A stretch of 64,000 nt of DNA. Source: Pseudomonas sp. FP453 (lineage in GTDB: Bacteria; Pseudomonadota; Gammaproteobacteria; Pseudomonadales; Pseudomonadaceae). The stretch's first letter is position 1, and every line of letters starts with the position of its first letter. Made by a program: the position numbers and the translations under genes. Positions 48,486 through 57,643 of this stretch are shown here, piece after piece. Below the pieces are notes generated by a model that made no database searches, had not been told where the DNA came from, and saw only the letters and a program-made list of their open reading frames with translations. Location of the stretch: the NCBI RefSeq assembly GCF_030687495.1, contig NZ_CP117435.1, forward strand, positions 2,174,501-2,238,500, in the 5' to 3' direction.

Positions 48486-48720
48486 GCTTGCCGACGGTGT
48501 TGCATTGCAGTTCGTAGCGCAGCTCGTCCACCATCTTTGCCACTTCTTGCGGGGTCTGCAGCCGATTGGTGCTGATCCCGGTCACCACCAGGTCAACCCG
48601 GCCGGTTTGTGCGTCGTAGACCTTGAGGGTCAGCGACGCATCCCGGCACAGGGTGAATTCACACGTCAGCGGCGACAGGCCTTCTTCGATGCAATTTCGC
48701 AGTTGAGAGAGGGTAAACAT
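48448..48720 (-). CDS. DUF1652 domain protein
   Basis: 90 residues of the Pseudomonas DUF1652 family: MFTLSQLRNCIEEGLSPLTCEFT and GRVDLVVTGISTNRLQTPQEVAKMVDELRYEL. AAGGAACCCGC precedes the ATG. No function is assigned. It shares its 3' end with the MFS gene on the other strand, and palindromes lie about 75-100 bases upstream of its start. Confidence 0.82.
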   Translation of the reverse strand: MFTLSQLRNCIEEGLSPLTCEFTLCRDASLTLKVYDAQTGRVDLVVTGISTNRLQTPQEVAKMVDELRYELQCNTVGKLTLEDWPSATPQ

Positions 48721-48793
48721 GCGGGTTCCTTCAGGGCATGAACTTCGACACCTGAAGGTTATTGATTGCCCGCGCGCGCCATAAGGCGAATTC

Positions 48794-48821
48794 GCACTAG
48801 GTGTACTAGTGCATTTGCACT
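48794..48821. promoter_or_regulatory. Overlapping palindromes upstream of the DUF1652 gene
   Basis: GCACTAG-GTGTA-CTAGTGC (48794-48812) overlaps AGTGCA-TT-TGCACT (48808-48821). The position 75-100 bases upstream of the DUF1652 start and just after the PAS-LuxR gene suggests a LuxR-type operator. Confidence 0.55.
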
Positions 48822-48829
48822 TCAAGCGC

Positions 48830-50321
48830 CTACTTTTTAAGCCGCAGTTCACCGGCAAACAGCCCGCGTTCACGGGCCCAGACGATGGCAGCGCTGCGGC
48901 TGTGCACGCCGAGCTTGGAGTACACCGTGGCCACATGGTTGCGCACGGTGTTGGGGGCCAGTTTCAGGCGTGAGGCGATCTCCTTGTCGGCCAAGCCTTC
49001 GCAGATCAGGCCCAGTACATCCCGCTCGCGGGCAGTCAGGTCGGTGAAGGCCACGTTCGGCAGGTTGGGGCTGTTGACGCTTTTGGCGTTGGCCAGCTTC
49101 TCGATCAGCGTCTGGCTGAACCAGGAGGCGTCCTGCATCACTTCTTCGATGGCGGCCACCAGTTCAAGCTCCGAGCGTTTGCGTTCGGTGATGTTCATCA
49201 GCACCAGCAGGTAGCAGGGCACGTCCTCGATGATCACGGTATCGGCAGACACCACGCAGTCGATCACCTCGTTACCTTTCTTGCGCACCTTGAGGTCCTG
49301 ACCGTCCAGGTTGCCGGACTTTTCCAGGGTGGCAAACAACTGCGCACCCGCCTGGGGGCTGTCGATGAAGTCGATGTCTTCGATGGCTTTGCCGATCAGT
49401 TCTTCGCTGATATAGCCGGTGATGCTCATGAAGGCTTCGTTGACGTCCACCACTTGGCGGTTGTCGGCGCTGCACACCAGGGTCGGTACCGGTGTCAGGC
49501 GGAACGACTTGGCGAAGCGCTCTTCGCTCTGGCGCAGGGCGATCTCCGCCTTGCGCCGTGGCTCCAGGTCGGTGAAGGAAAACAGCATGCAGTCTTCCTC
49601 GTTCATGTCCAACGGCTGGCCGGCAACGATCACCAGCTTGCTGCCGCCCGCGGGCAATTTCAGCTCGGCCTGCATCTGCGGGATGGTCGCCCCTTCGCCC
49701 AGGCGCTGGATGGCCAGGTCCTTGCGCTCGGCGTGTTCCAGCACGTCCAGCTCATAGACGGATTTACCGATGACCTGGTCGCGGTTGTAGCCGGTCATCT
49801 CCAGAAAACCCCTGGTTGACCTTGATATAGCGCAGGTCGCTCAGGCGGCAGATCACGGCGGGTGCGGGGTTGGCATTGAAGGTTTTTTCGAAGCGCTGTT
49901 CGGCGCTGGCCCACTCGGTGGCGTCGCTGAGGATCAGCACCAGCAACTCCGGTGCACCGTGTGAATCGCTGATCACCAGGCTGCGCAAGCGGTGGACCCA
50001 GGTCTTGTCCGCATCGTCGGTGGGCGTGACCTCCACCACCACGTCACTGAATTCATCGCCCGCTGCTGCACGGGCCAGAGGATAGTTTTCCAGCAGCACA
50101 GGATGGTTGTTGCGATAACGCAGGGCGAAGCGTTCGGCGTATTCCCGGGTGTTGGCGCCCAGCGCCTCGACGTTATCAACACCGTGCATGCTCAGTGCGG
50201 CTTCATTGGCCCAGAGGAGGGTCTGGTCGACTTCGGCGAGGATGATCCCGTCGGACAGGCCGGAGATGATCTGCTGCAATTGGCGGCGGTTGGTTTCTTT
50301 GGCGAGGACATCTTGGGGCAT
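48830..50321 (-). pseudogene. PAS-domain LuxR-type regulator, +1 frameshift as sequenced
   Basis: The intended product is 496 residues: three PAS modules (QQIISGLSDGIILAEVDQTLLWANEAALSM; FNANPAPAVICRLSDLRYIKVNQGF then LEMTGYNRDQVIGKSVYELD in the other frame; LTPVPTLVCSADNRQVVDVNEAFMSITGY) and a C-terminal LuxR HTH (LTARERDVLGLICEGLADKEIASRLKLAPNTVRNHVATVYSKL). An extra A in the four-base run 49805-49808 splits the middle PAS. No receiver domain. Start at 50321 follows GGAG. Probably a sensor-regulator of nearby DUF1652. Confidence 0.83.
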
Positions 50322-50477
50322 GGGGGCTCCGGCGGTTGGGCGCATGGGAGTACGACACCTGGAGCTCAGGATAGTGCAGGGGAGTTGCTTCGTGTGGGCG
50401 CGCGGTGTCGCGCTGCACTTGCCAAACCCACTCAGTTCTGGGAAAACCCCAGCCTTCACGCATCCTACGAGACCTTC

Positions 50478-50822
50478 ATGAGCAACGACGAACTCCAGAT
50501 CACCGACATCCGCCTGGGCGACGGTAAAACCGTGGTCAAGGGCGCGCTGATCACCACCCAATACACGGGCACGTTGGAAGACGGCACTGTGTTCGACTCA
50601 TCCTGGGAGCGCGGCAAACCCTTCCAGTGTGTCATCGGCACCGGACGCGTCATCAAGGGCTGGGACCAAGGCCTGATGGGCATGCAGGTGGGCGGCATAC
50701 GCACACTGTTCGTGCCGGCGCACCTGGCGTATGGCGAGCGCTCGATGGGCGCGCATATCAAGCCCGGCAGCAATCTGCGCTTTGAGATCGAATTGCTGGA
50801 AGTGCTGACGCGGGATGAGTGA
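50478..50822 (+). CDS. FKBP-type peptidyl-prolyl cis-trans isomerase
   Basis: 114 residues, a single FKBP domain: GKTVVKGALITTQYTGTLEDGTVFDSSWERGKPFQCVIGTGRVIKGWDQGLMGMQVGG and FVPAHLAYG. Cytosolic, no signal peptide. The ATG at 50478 has a weak ribosome-binding site. The acetyltransferase gene follows 12 bases later and may be co-transcribed. Confidence 0.87.
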   Translation: MSNDELQITDIRLGDGKTVVKGALITTQYTGTLEDGTVFDSSWERGKPFQCVIGTGRVIKGWDQGLMGMQVGGIRTLFVPAHLAYGERSMGAHIKPGSNLRFEIELLEVLTRDE

Positions 50823-50834
50823 GGCGGGGTGAAC

Positions 50835-51425
50835 ATGGACGTTGATCGACAGGTGTTGCCGGGTTGCACCACTGACGGTATTCGGGTGGTTGAGTTGGGC
50901 GACCGTGATGAAGCCGAGTTGCAACGGTTTTTCGAGCAGGCGCCAGAGTATTTCATCGCGGTCAACGGCGAGCCCGCCACGCCGACCGAGGCGCGTGAAG
51001 AGTTGCAGGGTGCGTTGCCGGCGGGTTGGCGTTGCACTCGGATGTACTGGCTGGGTTATCGCGATGCCGAAGGCCGCTTGGTTGCCGTGGTGAACATCGC
51101 CGCGGATTTATTGGCGGTCGGTGTGTGGCATATCGGCTTGCTGCTGGTGGAGGCGCGCTTGCATGGCACTGGGCTGGCTCAGCGGCTGCATGCGGACCTT
51201 GAACGCTGGGCTGCCGGGCAAGGGGCTCAATGGCTGCGGTTGACGGTGGTCGTCGGCAATACCAAGGCCGAACGCTTCTGGCCCAGGCTTGGGTACGTGC
51301 AGGTGCGGACTCGCGAGGGGATCACCATGGGGCGGCAGGTGAACAGGGTGTCGATTCAGGTCAAGGCGCTGGCGGGTGGGCAGGTTGAGGACTACCTGGT
51401 GCGGGTGGTTCGGGATCGGCCCTGA
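50835..51425 (+). CDS. GNAT family acetyltransferase
   Basis: 196 residues with IGLLLVEARLHGTGLAQRLHADLERWAAGQGAQWLRLTVVVGNTKAERFWPRLGY, the GNAT acetyl-CoA core. A C-terminal extension of about 30 residues follows. Substrate unknown. Start at 50835 follows AGGCGGGG; a GTG 6 bases upstream is possible. Confidence 0.83.
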   Translation: MDVDRQVLPGCTTDGIRVVELGDRDEAELQRFFEQAPEYFIAVNGEPATPTEAREELQGALPAGWRCTRMYWLGYRDAEGRLVAVVNIAADLLAVGVWHIGLLLVEARLHGTGLAQRLHADLERWAAGQGAQWLRLTVVVGNTKAERFWPRLGYVQVRTREGITMGRQVNRVSIQVKALAGGQVEDYLVRVVRDRP

Positions 51426-51837
51426 CTCGTCCGGGCTCAAGAAAGTGGTTCCTGAACCTATTCTGAAGAAATTTCCTGTTCACAATACGGACACTTTCCT
51501 ACGGTTTACTCTCCCGCAGTCGGGGCGTAAGCTTCGCCCGTTTTCATCAATAGCGGAGACCCTCAGTGGGTACTTGTTCGAGCGACAGTCGTCGGCCGGT
51601 CCTGGTAACCGGCACAGCCTTGGCAAGGTAGCGCGCATTTTCCCGATGCCGTTGTCTCGCCCCAAGCGAGAAGCGGCATCCCGGCAGCAGCCATTCCTGG
51701 CGCCTGCCTGAATCCCTCTCATCGACGCTGACCCACACCTGGGTAACCCCGGTGTGCGACCTGCTGCCCGGAACTCCCGTTTCTGCAAAGCCGTGCGGCG
51801 GCCTTTCAATGTGCCGCAGCGTTCATGGAGTTTTTTC
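51426..51837 (+). promoter_or_regulatory. Long structured leader of mgtC with candidate leader peptide
   Basis: 412 bases without a protein-coding gene. A long hairpin (GATGCCG 51645-51651 with CGGCATC 51674-51680, inner TCTCGC/GCGAGA), a CACACC/GGTGTG hairpin (51734-51739 and 51751-51756) and an early GGGGCG/CGCCC hairpin are visible. A 21-codon frame at 51646-51711 reads MPLSRPKREAASRQQPFLAPA with four prolines; it lacks a strong ribosome-binding site. Structure and proline codons recall Mg2+/proline control of mgtC in Salmonella; relevance here is inferred. Confidence 0.45.
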
Positions 51838-52554
51838 ATGCAAGCCATCAACAACATCAACTTCAATTCCCTGGTCGATACCCTGGTCAGCCTGTCCGCC
51901 GCGTTTATCCTCGGTGGCCTGATCGGCTTCGAGCGCCAGTACCGCCAGCGCACGGCGGGTTTGCGCACCAATGTGCTGGTGGCGGTGGGGGCGGCGATTT
52001 TCGTCGATATGGCCAACCGCCTGGGCGGCGCGGAAGGCGCGGTGCGGGTGGTTGCGTATGTGGTGTCGGGCATCGGTTTTCTCGGTGCCGGGGTGATCAT
52101 GCGCGAAGAAGGCAATGTACGTGGTCTCAACACCGCCGCCACGCTCTGGGCGTCGGCCGCGGTGGGGGCCTGTGCCGGTGCCGACCTGATTCTCGAGGCG
52201 TTGCTGGGCACCTTGTTTGTGCTGGCGGCCAATACGCTGCTGCGGCCAATCGTCAACAACATTAACCGTCAGCCGTTGGATGTGGTGTCGGCGGAGGTCA
52301 CCAACATTCTTTATGTCGTTGCGCGGCGTACCCAGCAAAAGGCGGTGCTGGCCTTGCTGGAAGCGGAGCTGGCGCGTTGCAACTATCCCGCCAGTGACGT
52401 GGATGTGCGCCCGTTTGGCAGCGAAGAAGTGGAGATCGAAGCGACTCTGGCAGTGACGTCTGTCGATGGTGACGAGCTGGACGCGCTGGTCGCACGCATT
52501 TCCACCTCGGCCTTGGTGGTGCAGGCCTTCTGGAGCCCAAGTACCACGGAGTAG
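51838..52554 (+). CDS. mgtC: MgtC/SapB family membrane protein
   Basis: 238 residues. The N-terminal membrane half has the family block LGGLIGFERQYRQRTAGLRTNVLVAVGAAIFVD and GIGFLGAGVIMREEGNVRGLNTAATLWASAAVGAC; the C-terminal half is a soluble ACT-like domain (VEIEATLAVTSVDGDELDALVARISTS). MgtC proteins help growth in low Mg2+ and restrain ATP synthase. GGAG precedes the ATG. Confidence 0.9.
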   Translation: MQAINNINFNSLVDTLVSLSAAFILGGLIGFERQYRQRTAGLRTNVLVAVGAAIFVDMANRLGGAEGAVRVVAYVVSGIGFLGAGVIMREEGNVRGLNTAATLWASAAVGACAGADLILEALLGTLFVLAANTLLRPIVNNINRQPLDVVSAEVTNILYVVARRTQQKAVLALLEAELARCNYPASDVDVRPFGSEEVEIEATLAVTSVDGDELDALVARISTSALVVQAFWSPSTTE

Positions 52555-52593
52555 TGGGTCAAATGCCTGGCATAGGGTTGGCTATGCTTTTGT

Positions 52594-52621
52594 GAGGAAA
52601 AGTCCTACATGCAATCAGGAC
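52594..52621. promoter_or_regulatory. Inverted-repeat cluster upstream of the BvgA/EvgA-like regulator
   Basis: AGGA-AAAG-TCCT overlaps GTCCT-N10-AGGAC (52602-52606 with 52617-52621), about 230-255 bases before the regulator start. A related GGGATAACTCCTAC occurs at about 57114-57127 ahead of the degenerate receiver. Binding by the local regulator is inferred only. Confidence 0.4.
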
Positions 52622-52850
52622 TAACCCTTCAATTTAAACACCTCGCCGTTGTTAAAGTTGCGCGCTTGCGGCTGCCCAATAACAAAGGCACGGCATCAGC
52701 TGGCAGTGGTGGTGTTCTATTGGAGGGGCCAGGTTGAGCCTGGCGAGTGTCCTGATGAAGTGCAGTGCCGTTTGTCGGAACTGTCATTTTTCACAGGTGC
52801 TCGGGTCCCGTGTGATATGTCAGGTTACTTTGTCTTCTCAGGTGGGTTTT

Positions 52851-53477
52851 ATGAGCAAAGCTTTGATTGTCGATGATCACCCGTTTATTCGCGCCACGGT
52901 CCGCTATCTCTTGAAGCAGGAAGGCTTCGATAAGATTTATGAAGCGGGGAATGGCGCTGACGCTATGCAGGTTGCCCGAGAGGAGCGCCCGGACCTGGTC
53001 ATCCTTGATCTGGCGATGCCCAAGCTTGGCGGCTTGGAAGTGATCAGCCGAATAAAGGCGTTGGGCTTGCCGTGCAAGATTCTGGTGCTCACGTCCTACC
53101 TGGCAGTGTTCTTTTCCACTCGCTGCATGCGTGCCGGAGCCATGGGATTTGTCGCCAAGACCGGTGAGCTGGACGAGCTGCAAAAAGCGATCAAGGCGGT
53201 AATGTCCAACTACAGTTGCTTTCCCAGCCTGCCGACCAGTTCGGTGCGCCGCGATGATCTGCAAACCACCGAGCTCGAGTTGGTGGAGGGGCTTTCGGAT
53301 CGCGAGTTGACGGTGTTGCAGAAGCTGGCCCTGGGCCTTGGCAACAAGGAAATTGCCGAAGACATGCTGCTGAGCCACAAGACCATCAGTACCTACAAGA
53401 CGCGCCTCAAGGAGAAGCTGCGCATGTCTTCCGTGGTGCATTTGTCTAAATTCGCCCAGCGCAACCATCTGATCTGA
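52851..53477 (+). CDS. BvgA/EvgA-like response regulator (NarL/FixJ family)
   Basis: 208 residues. Receiver with DD at 8-9, phospho-acceptor Asp53 (LVILDLAMP) and Lys near 103 (FVAKTGEL), then LuxR HTH LSDRELTVLQKLALGLGNKEIAEDMLLSHKTISTYKTRLKEKL. Partner of the hybrid kinase whose gene starts 2 bases after the stop. GGTGGG precedes the ATG. Targets unknown. Confidence 0.88.
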   Translation: MSKALIVDDHPFIRATVRYLLKQEGFDKIYEAGNGADAMQVAREERPDLVILDLAMPKLGGLEVISRIKALGLPCKILVLTSYLAVFFSTRCMRAGAMGFVAKTGELDELQKAIKAVMSNYSCFPSLPTSSVRRDDLQTTELELVEGLSDRELTVLQKLALGLGNKEIAEDMLLSHKTISTYKTRLKEKLRMSSVVHLSKFAQRNHLI

Positions 53478-53478
53478 A

Positions 53479-56400
53479 ATGGCCACCCTTCGGCTGGCGA
53501 AATTCACTGCCATCCTGCTGATGGGGTCTTTGCCCTGGGTGGCGATGGCTCTGGATGAACCTCATGTGCTGCGATTGCTGGGCCATTCCAGTCTTGAAAA
53601 ATCCACGGTGCAGCTTGATGAAACGGACTGGCGCTGGCTGCGAGAACGGCGCACCTTGGTCATGGGGGTGTCGGCCCCTGATTACGCGCCGTTCGACCTG
53701 AGTAACAACAATGACGAACTTGAAGGCATCTCCGCCGATTATGCGGCGCTGATCGCACAGATACTCAATGTCACGATTGAAGTCAGGCGCTACGACACCC
53801 GCGATGAAGTGATCGAGGCACTCAAGTCAGGTGCGCTGGATTTCCTAGGGTCGGCCAATGGTTATGAGGCGGCGGATACACAGTTGGTACTGTCACGCTC
53901 CTACGCCAATGACCAACCGGCCCTCGTGACCCGCTCAGGCGCCAGCCAGTCGTTGCCGGCCGACCTGGCGGGCAAGCGTGTGGCGATGCTCTACCACTAC
54001 ATGCAGCCCAATGCCGTCCAGGCGTTTTACCCCCGCGCGCAATTGCAGTTGTATGGCTCGACTCACCAGGCTATTGGCGCAGTGGCATTCGGCCAGGCAG
54101 ATGTCTACCTGGGTGACGCCATCAGCACCCGCTACCTGATCAACAAGAATCATCTCAACAACGTCCGCATTGAGGATTTCTCTGCCCTGGAGGTCAACCC
54201 GTTCGGGTTTGCCTTCACCCTGGATAACGAGCGGCTGCTGAAGATCATCAATGCTGCACTGGCCGCTATCCCGGCCGCGCAGCAGATGGAAATCCTGCGT
54301 CGCTGGAGCGCCGGTGGCGGTGGTGCCCTGGGGGCTGAGCGGTTGCGCTTGAGCGACAGTGAGCAACGCTGGCTGGAGAAGCATCCGCGGGTGAGGGTGG
54401 CGGTACTCGACAAGTTCGTCCCGCTGTCTTTCTTCAACGAGAACGGGCAGTTTGAAGGGTTGAGCGCCGAGGTCCTGTCGCGGATCAGCTTGCGCACTGG
54501 CTTGAAGTTCGAGGTGGTGCGGGACAGCTCGCTGTTGCGGCAAATCGACCAGATCAGCAGCGGTCAGGTTGAAATGCTGGCGGTGATCACCCCGAGCGTC
54601 GAACGCGCCGATAAATTGCGCTTTACCCGACCTTACTTGTCCAACCCTTACGTGCTGGTGGTACGCGCCGATGATGACAGCGTGGTCACCCTTGAGGACC
54701 TGCCGCGCAAGCGCGTGGCGTTTATCGGCGGCAACAGCCTTGCTGCGCAGATTGCCCAGGACTACCCCGGCATCGAGTTGGTCTATGTGGAAAACCCTGA
54801 ACAGGCCATGGAGTTGGTGGCCAAAAGTAGCGTCGATGCCACCGTCGTTTCGCTGATCAGTGCGCGCTTTATGATTGCGCGCCACTATCGTGACCGGCTG
54901 CGTATGACCAGCACGGTGGGTACTGAGCCCGCGCGGATTACCTTTGGTGTCAATCGCAGCCAGTTGGAGCTGTATTCAATCCTCGACAAGGCCCTGTTGA
55001 GCATCACGCCGGAAGAAATGGACGAGTTGACCAACCACTGGCGCAGCGAAGTGATCATCGGCGACAGCTACTGGTTGCGCCATCGCACGGCAATCGTTCA
55101 AGGCTTCGCCCTGGCCGCGTTGCTGCTGCTGGCGACCCTGGGCTGGGCCATTTACCTGCGCCGCCTGATTCGTACGCGGGTTCAGGCCGAGCGTGCCTTG
55201 AGCGACCAGATGCGTTTCATGAGCGTGCTGATCGATGGCACGCCCCACCCGATTTATGTACGCGACCGCCAGGGTCGGTTGATGGCCTGCAACAACGCCT
55301 ACCTCGATGTGTTTGGCTTCAAGCTGGAGGATGTGATCGGCAAGACGGTGATGGAAACCGACACCGGCAACCCGCCTCAGGCCCAGTCTTTTCATGATGA
55401 CTATATGCGGTTGATGACGCGGGGCGAACCGCAGATTCAGGACCGCATCCTCCGGGTGCCCAGTGGTGAAGTGCTGACCATCTACCAATGGATGCTGCCC
55501 TACCGTGATGGCGATGACAGCGTGGTGGGCATGATCGCAGGCTGGGTGGATGTCAGCGAACGCCAGCGTCTGCTGGGCCAGTTGCAAGACGCCAAGGATG
55601 ACGCCGACGCCGCCAACCGGGCGAAGACCACCTTTCTGGCGACGATGAGCCATGAGATCCGCACGCCGATGAACGCAGTGATCGGCATGATCGAACTGGC
55701 CTTGAAAAACGCCGAACAGGGGCGGGCGGACCGTGATGCGCTGGAGGTGGCGTCGGTGGCCTCGCGCAGCATGCTGGAGCTCATCGGCGATATTCTTGAT
55801 ATCGCGCGCATCGAATCCGGCCATTTGTCCCTGGCCCTGGAACCGGCGAACCTGAAAGAGCAGTTGGCATCAGTCGTGCGGGTGTTTGACGGGCTGGCAC
55901 GGGCCAAGGGCCTGGTGCTGCAGGTTGAGCTTGATTCGACGATCGACCGAGCGGTACTGATCGATCCGCTGCGCTTCAAACAGGTCGTGTCGAACCTGTT
56001 GAGCAATGCGATCAAGTTCACCGCCAGGGGGCAGGTGCAGCTCGGTGCGCAGGGGGTGGTGGCAGGAGACCAACTGACGCTGCGGTTATGGGTGCAAGAC
56101 AGCGGCATTGGCATCAGCGCGGAGGACCAGCAACGGCTGTTCAACCCGTTTATCCAAGGAAGCAATACCGAGCAGTCGGCACGCAGTGGCTCTGGTCTGG
56201 GGCTGGTGATCAGCCGCAATCTGTGCGAAATGCTCGGTGGCCAGTTGCACTTGAGCAGTGTGCTGGGGCAAGGCACGCGGGTCGATGTGCGGATGGTGTT
56301 GGCGGTAACGGCGGCTTTGCCGGCCCAGGTGTTATCGGCGGTGCTGGAGACTCCACCGCCCCAGGCATTGGATATCCTGGTGGTGGACGACTACCGTGCC

Positions 56401-57096
56401 AATCGACTGTTGCTGGGCCGACAACTGAGCTTCCTGGGGCACCGCATCACCACTGCCGACGACGGCCTGCAAGGGGTGCAATACTGGCAGGCGGGGCACT
56501 TTGACGTGGTCATCACCGATTGCAACATGCCGCTGAAGAACGGTTATCAGTTGGCGCATGACATCCGCGCCCAAGAGCGTCAGCGAGGCCTGGTGCCGTG
56601 CTTGTTGTTGGGCTTTACCGCGAATGCCCAGCCAGAGGAGGTGGAGCGCTGTCGGCAGGCGGGTATGGACGGCTGCCTGTTCAAGCCCACCAGCCTTGAC
56701 GACCTGCGGTTGGCGCTCGCTTCGCGCGCCGCGCGCGTTGCCCAGGCTGACGGCCTGCCGATGCTGGATCTGAGCACACTGACCGGACTGACCGGGGATG
56801 ACCGGGGCGCCCTCAAAGAATTACTGATCCCGTTGATCGAAAGCCTGAAAGCCGACCTCGAGTGGTTGTCGTTGCCTCAACAGGCGTTTGATTTTGCCAG
56901 GCTGCATGACCTCGCGCACCGTGCCAAGGGGGGCGCACGAATGGTCAAGGCGCAGGCGCTGATCGACCGTTGTGAAGCATTGGAGGCTGCGTGTGAGACA
57001 CAGGACAGGCAGGCGCTGGGGCCAGCGATTGAGGGGGTAAGCGCAGCGATCAGCGATCTGCATCAGGCATTGAGCGTTTATTGCAATCAACTCTGA
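53479..57096 (+). CDS. BvgS/EvgS-like hybrid sensor kinase
   Basis: 1205 residues: signal peptide about 1-25; two periplasmic substrate-binding-protein-type (Venus flytrap) domains about 55-275 and 300-515; TM about 540-560; PAS about 585-705; HisKA with His725 (MSHEIRTPMN); ATPase with SGSGLGLVIS; receiver with Asp1014 (VVITDCNMP); HPt with His1147 (AHRAKGG). A full unorthodox phosphorelay as in BvgS/EvgS, which sense signals such as nicotinate, sulfate, pH or indole-like compounds; the ligand here is unknown. Translation is probably coupled to the regulator gene. Confidence 0.9.
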   Translation: MATLRLAKFTAILLMGSLPWVAMALDEPHVLRLLGHSSLEKSTVQLDETDWRWLRERRTLVMGVSAPDYAPFDLSNNNDELEGISADYAALIAQILNVTIEVRRYDTRDEVIEALKSGALDFLGSANGYEAADTQLVLSRSYANDQPALVTRSGASQSLPADLAGKRVAMLYHYMQPNAVQAFYPRAQLQLYGSTHQAIGAVAFGQADVYLGDAISTRYLINKNHLNNVRIEDFSALEVNPFGFAFTLDNERLLKIINAALAAIPAAQQMEILRRWSAGGGGALGAERLRLSDSEQRWLEKHPRVRVAVLDKFVPLSFFNENGQFEGLSAEVLSRISLRTGLKFEVVRDSSLLRQIDQISSGQVEMLAVITPSVERADKLRFTRPYLSNPYVLVVRADDDSVVTLEDLPRKRVAFIGGNSLAAQIAQDYPGIELVYVENPEQAMELVAKSSVDATVVSLISARFMIARHYRDRLRMTSTVGTEPARITFGVNRSQLELYSILDKALLSITPEEMDELTNHWRSEVIIGDSYWLRHRTAIVQGFALAALLLLATLGWAIYLRRLIRTRVQAERALSDQMRFMSVLIDGTPHPIYVRDRQGRLMACNNAYLDVFGFKLEDVIGKTVMETDTGNPPQAQSFHDDYMRLMTRGEPQIQDRILRVPSGEVLTIYQWMLPYRDGDDSVVGMIAGWVDVSERQRLLGQLQDAKDDADAANRAKTTFLATMSHEIRTPMNAVIGMIELALKNAEQGRADRDALEVASVASRSMLELIGDILDIARIESGHLSLALEPANLKEQLASVVRVFDGLARAKGLVLQVELDSTIDRAVLIDPLRFKQVVSNLLSNAIKFTARGQVQLGAQGVVAGDQLTLRLWVQDSGIGISAEDQQRLFNPFIQGSNTEQSARSGSGLGLVISRNLCEMLGGQLHLSSVLGQGTRVDVRMVLAVTAALPAQVLSAVLETPPPQALDILVVDDYRANRLLLGRQLSFLGHRITTADDGLQGVQYWQAGHFDVVITDCNMPLKNGYQLAHDIRAQERQRGLVPCLLLGFTANAQPEEVERCRQAGMDGCLFKPTSLDDLRLALASRAARVAQADGLPMLDLSTLTGLTGDDRGALKELLIPLIESLKADLEWLSLPQQAFDFARLHDLAHRAKGGARMVKAQALIDRCEALEAACETQDRQALGPAIEGVSAAISDLHQALSVYCNQL

Positions 57097-57220
57097 TTGC
57101 CGCTCAGTTGATTTGGGATAACTCCTACGCGAAGAGGGAACATACCTGATTTTGTCTGCGGTATATGTCTGGAAAATGGTCCGCGCTCACTGCCGAGCAC
57201 TGCCTACCCAGGGGTTTGCC

Positions 57221-57643
57221 ATGCCGAATAAAGCACTGACCATCCTGATTGCCGACGAGCAACATCTGCAACGGTTGTACATCGAGAAAATGCTCAATCA
57301 ACTGGGATATCACCGGATCGTGCCAGTGCAAACCTTCGACGAGGCCCAGGTGCTTGCCGCCGTTCCGGCTGAGCCGTTCGACGTGCTCATCATCAATGCG
57401 GGGCTGGCCGCCCAGGCCAGCGGGCCCCAGCTCCAGGTGCGCCATGTGCTGGTCTATGACCACCTGGACCTGGGCCAGCCTGCCGGCATCACGCCAGCGG
57501 TGCTGGTACGGCTGCCTGGCGTGCCGGACAACGTCAACCTCGAACACTTCATGGATATCATCGACCCTCCCGAAGCCGCCCGCGGCCTGCGGGTATTGCC
57601 CTGGCTGCGGGAGTTGTCCCGAACGCCCGTCGCCGGGGCTTAG
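57221..57643 (+). CDS. Degenerate receiver-like protein
   Basis: 140 residues. The start [28 protein letters not shown] keeps the acidic pair (D12 E13) of a receiver, but the phospho-acceptor position in [12 protein letters not shown] is Asn59, and no convincing active-site lysine follows. The C-terminal half diverges. It lies 124 bases after the BvgS-like gene and starts behind AGGGG. It may modulate that phosphorelay without being phosphorylated; this is inference. The stop overlaps the convergent dkgB stop by 4 bases. Confidence 0.65.
   Translation: MPNKALTILIADEQHLQRLYIEKMLNQLGYHRIVPVQTFDEAQVLAAVPAEPFDVLIINAGLAAQASGPQLQVRHVLVYDHLDLGQPAGITPAVLVRLPGVPDNVNLEHFMDIIDPPEAARGLRVLPWLRELSRTPVAGA

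Noticed and set aside
51480..51530. PhoP box upstream of the mgtC leader
   Set aside because: Only one GGTTTA is seen; the expected second half-site 11 bases away does not match.
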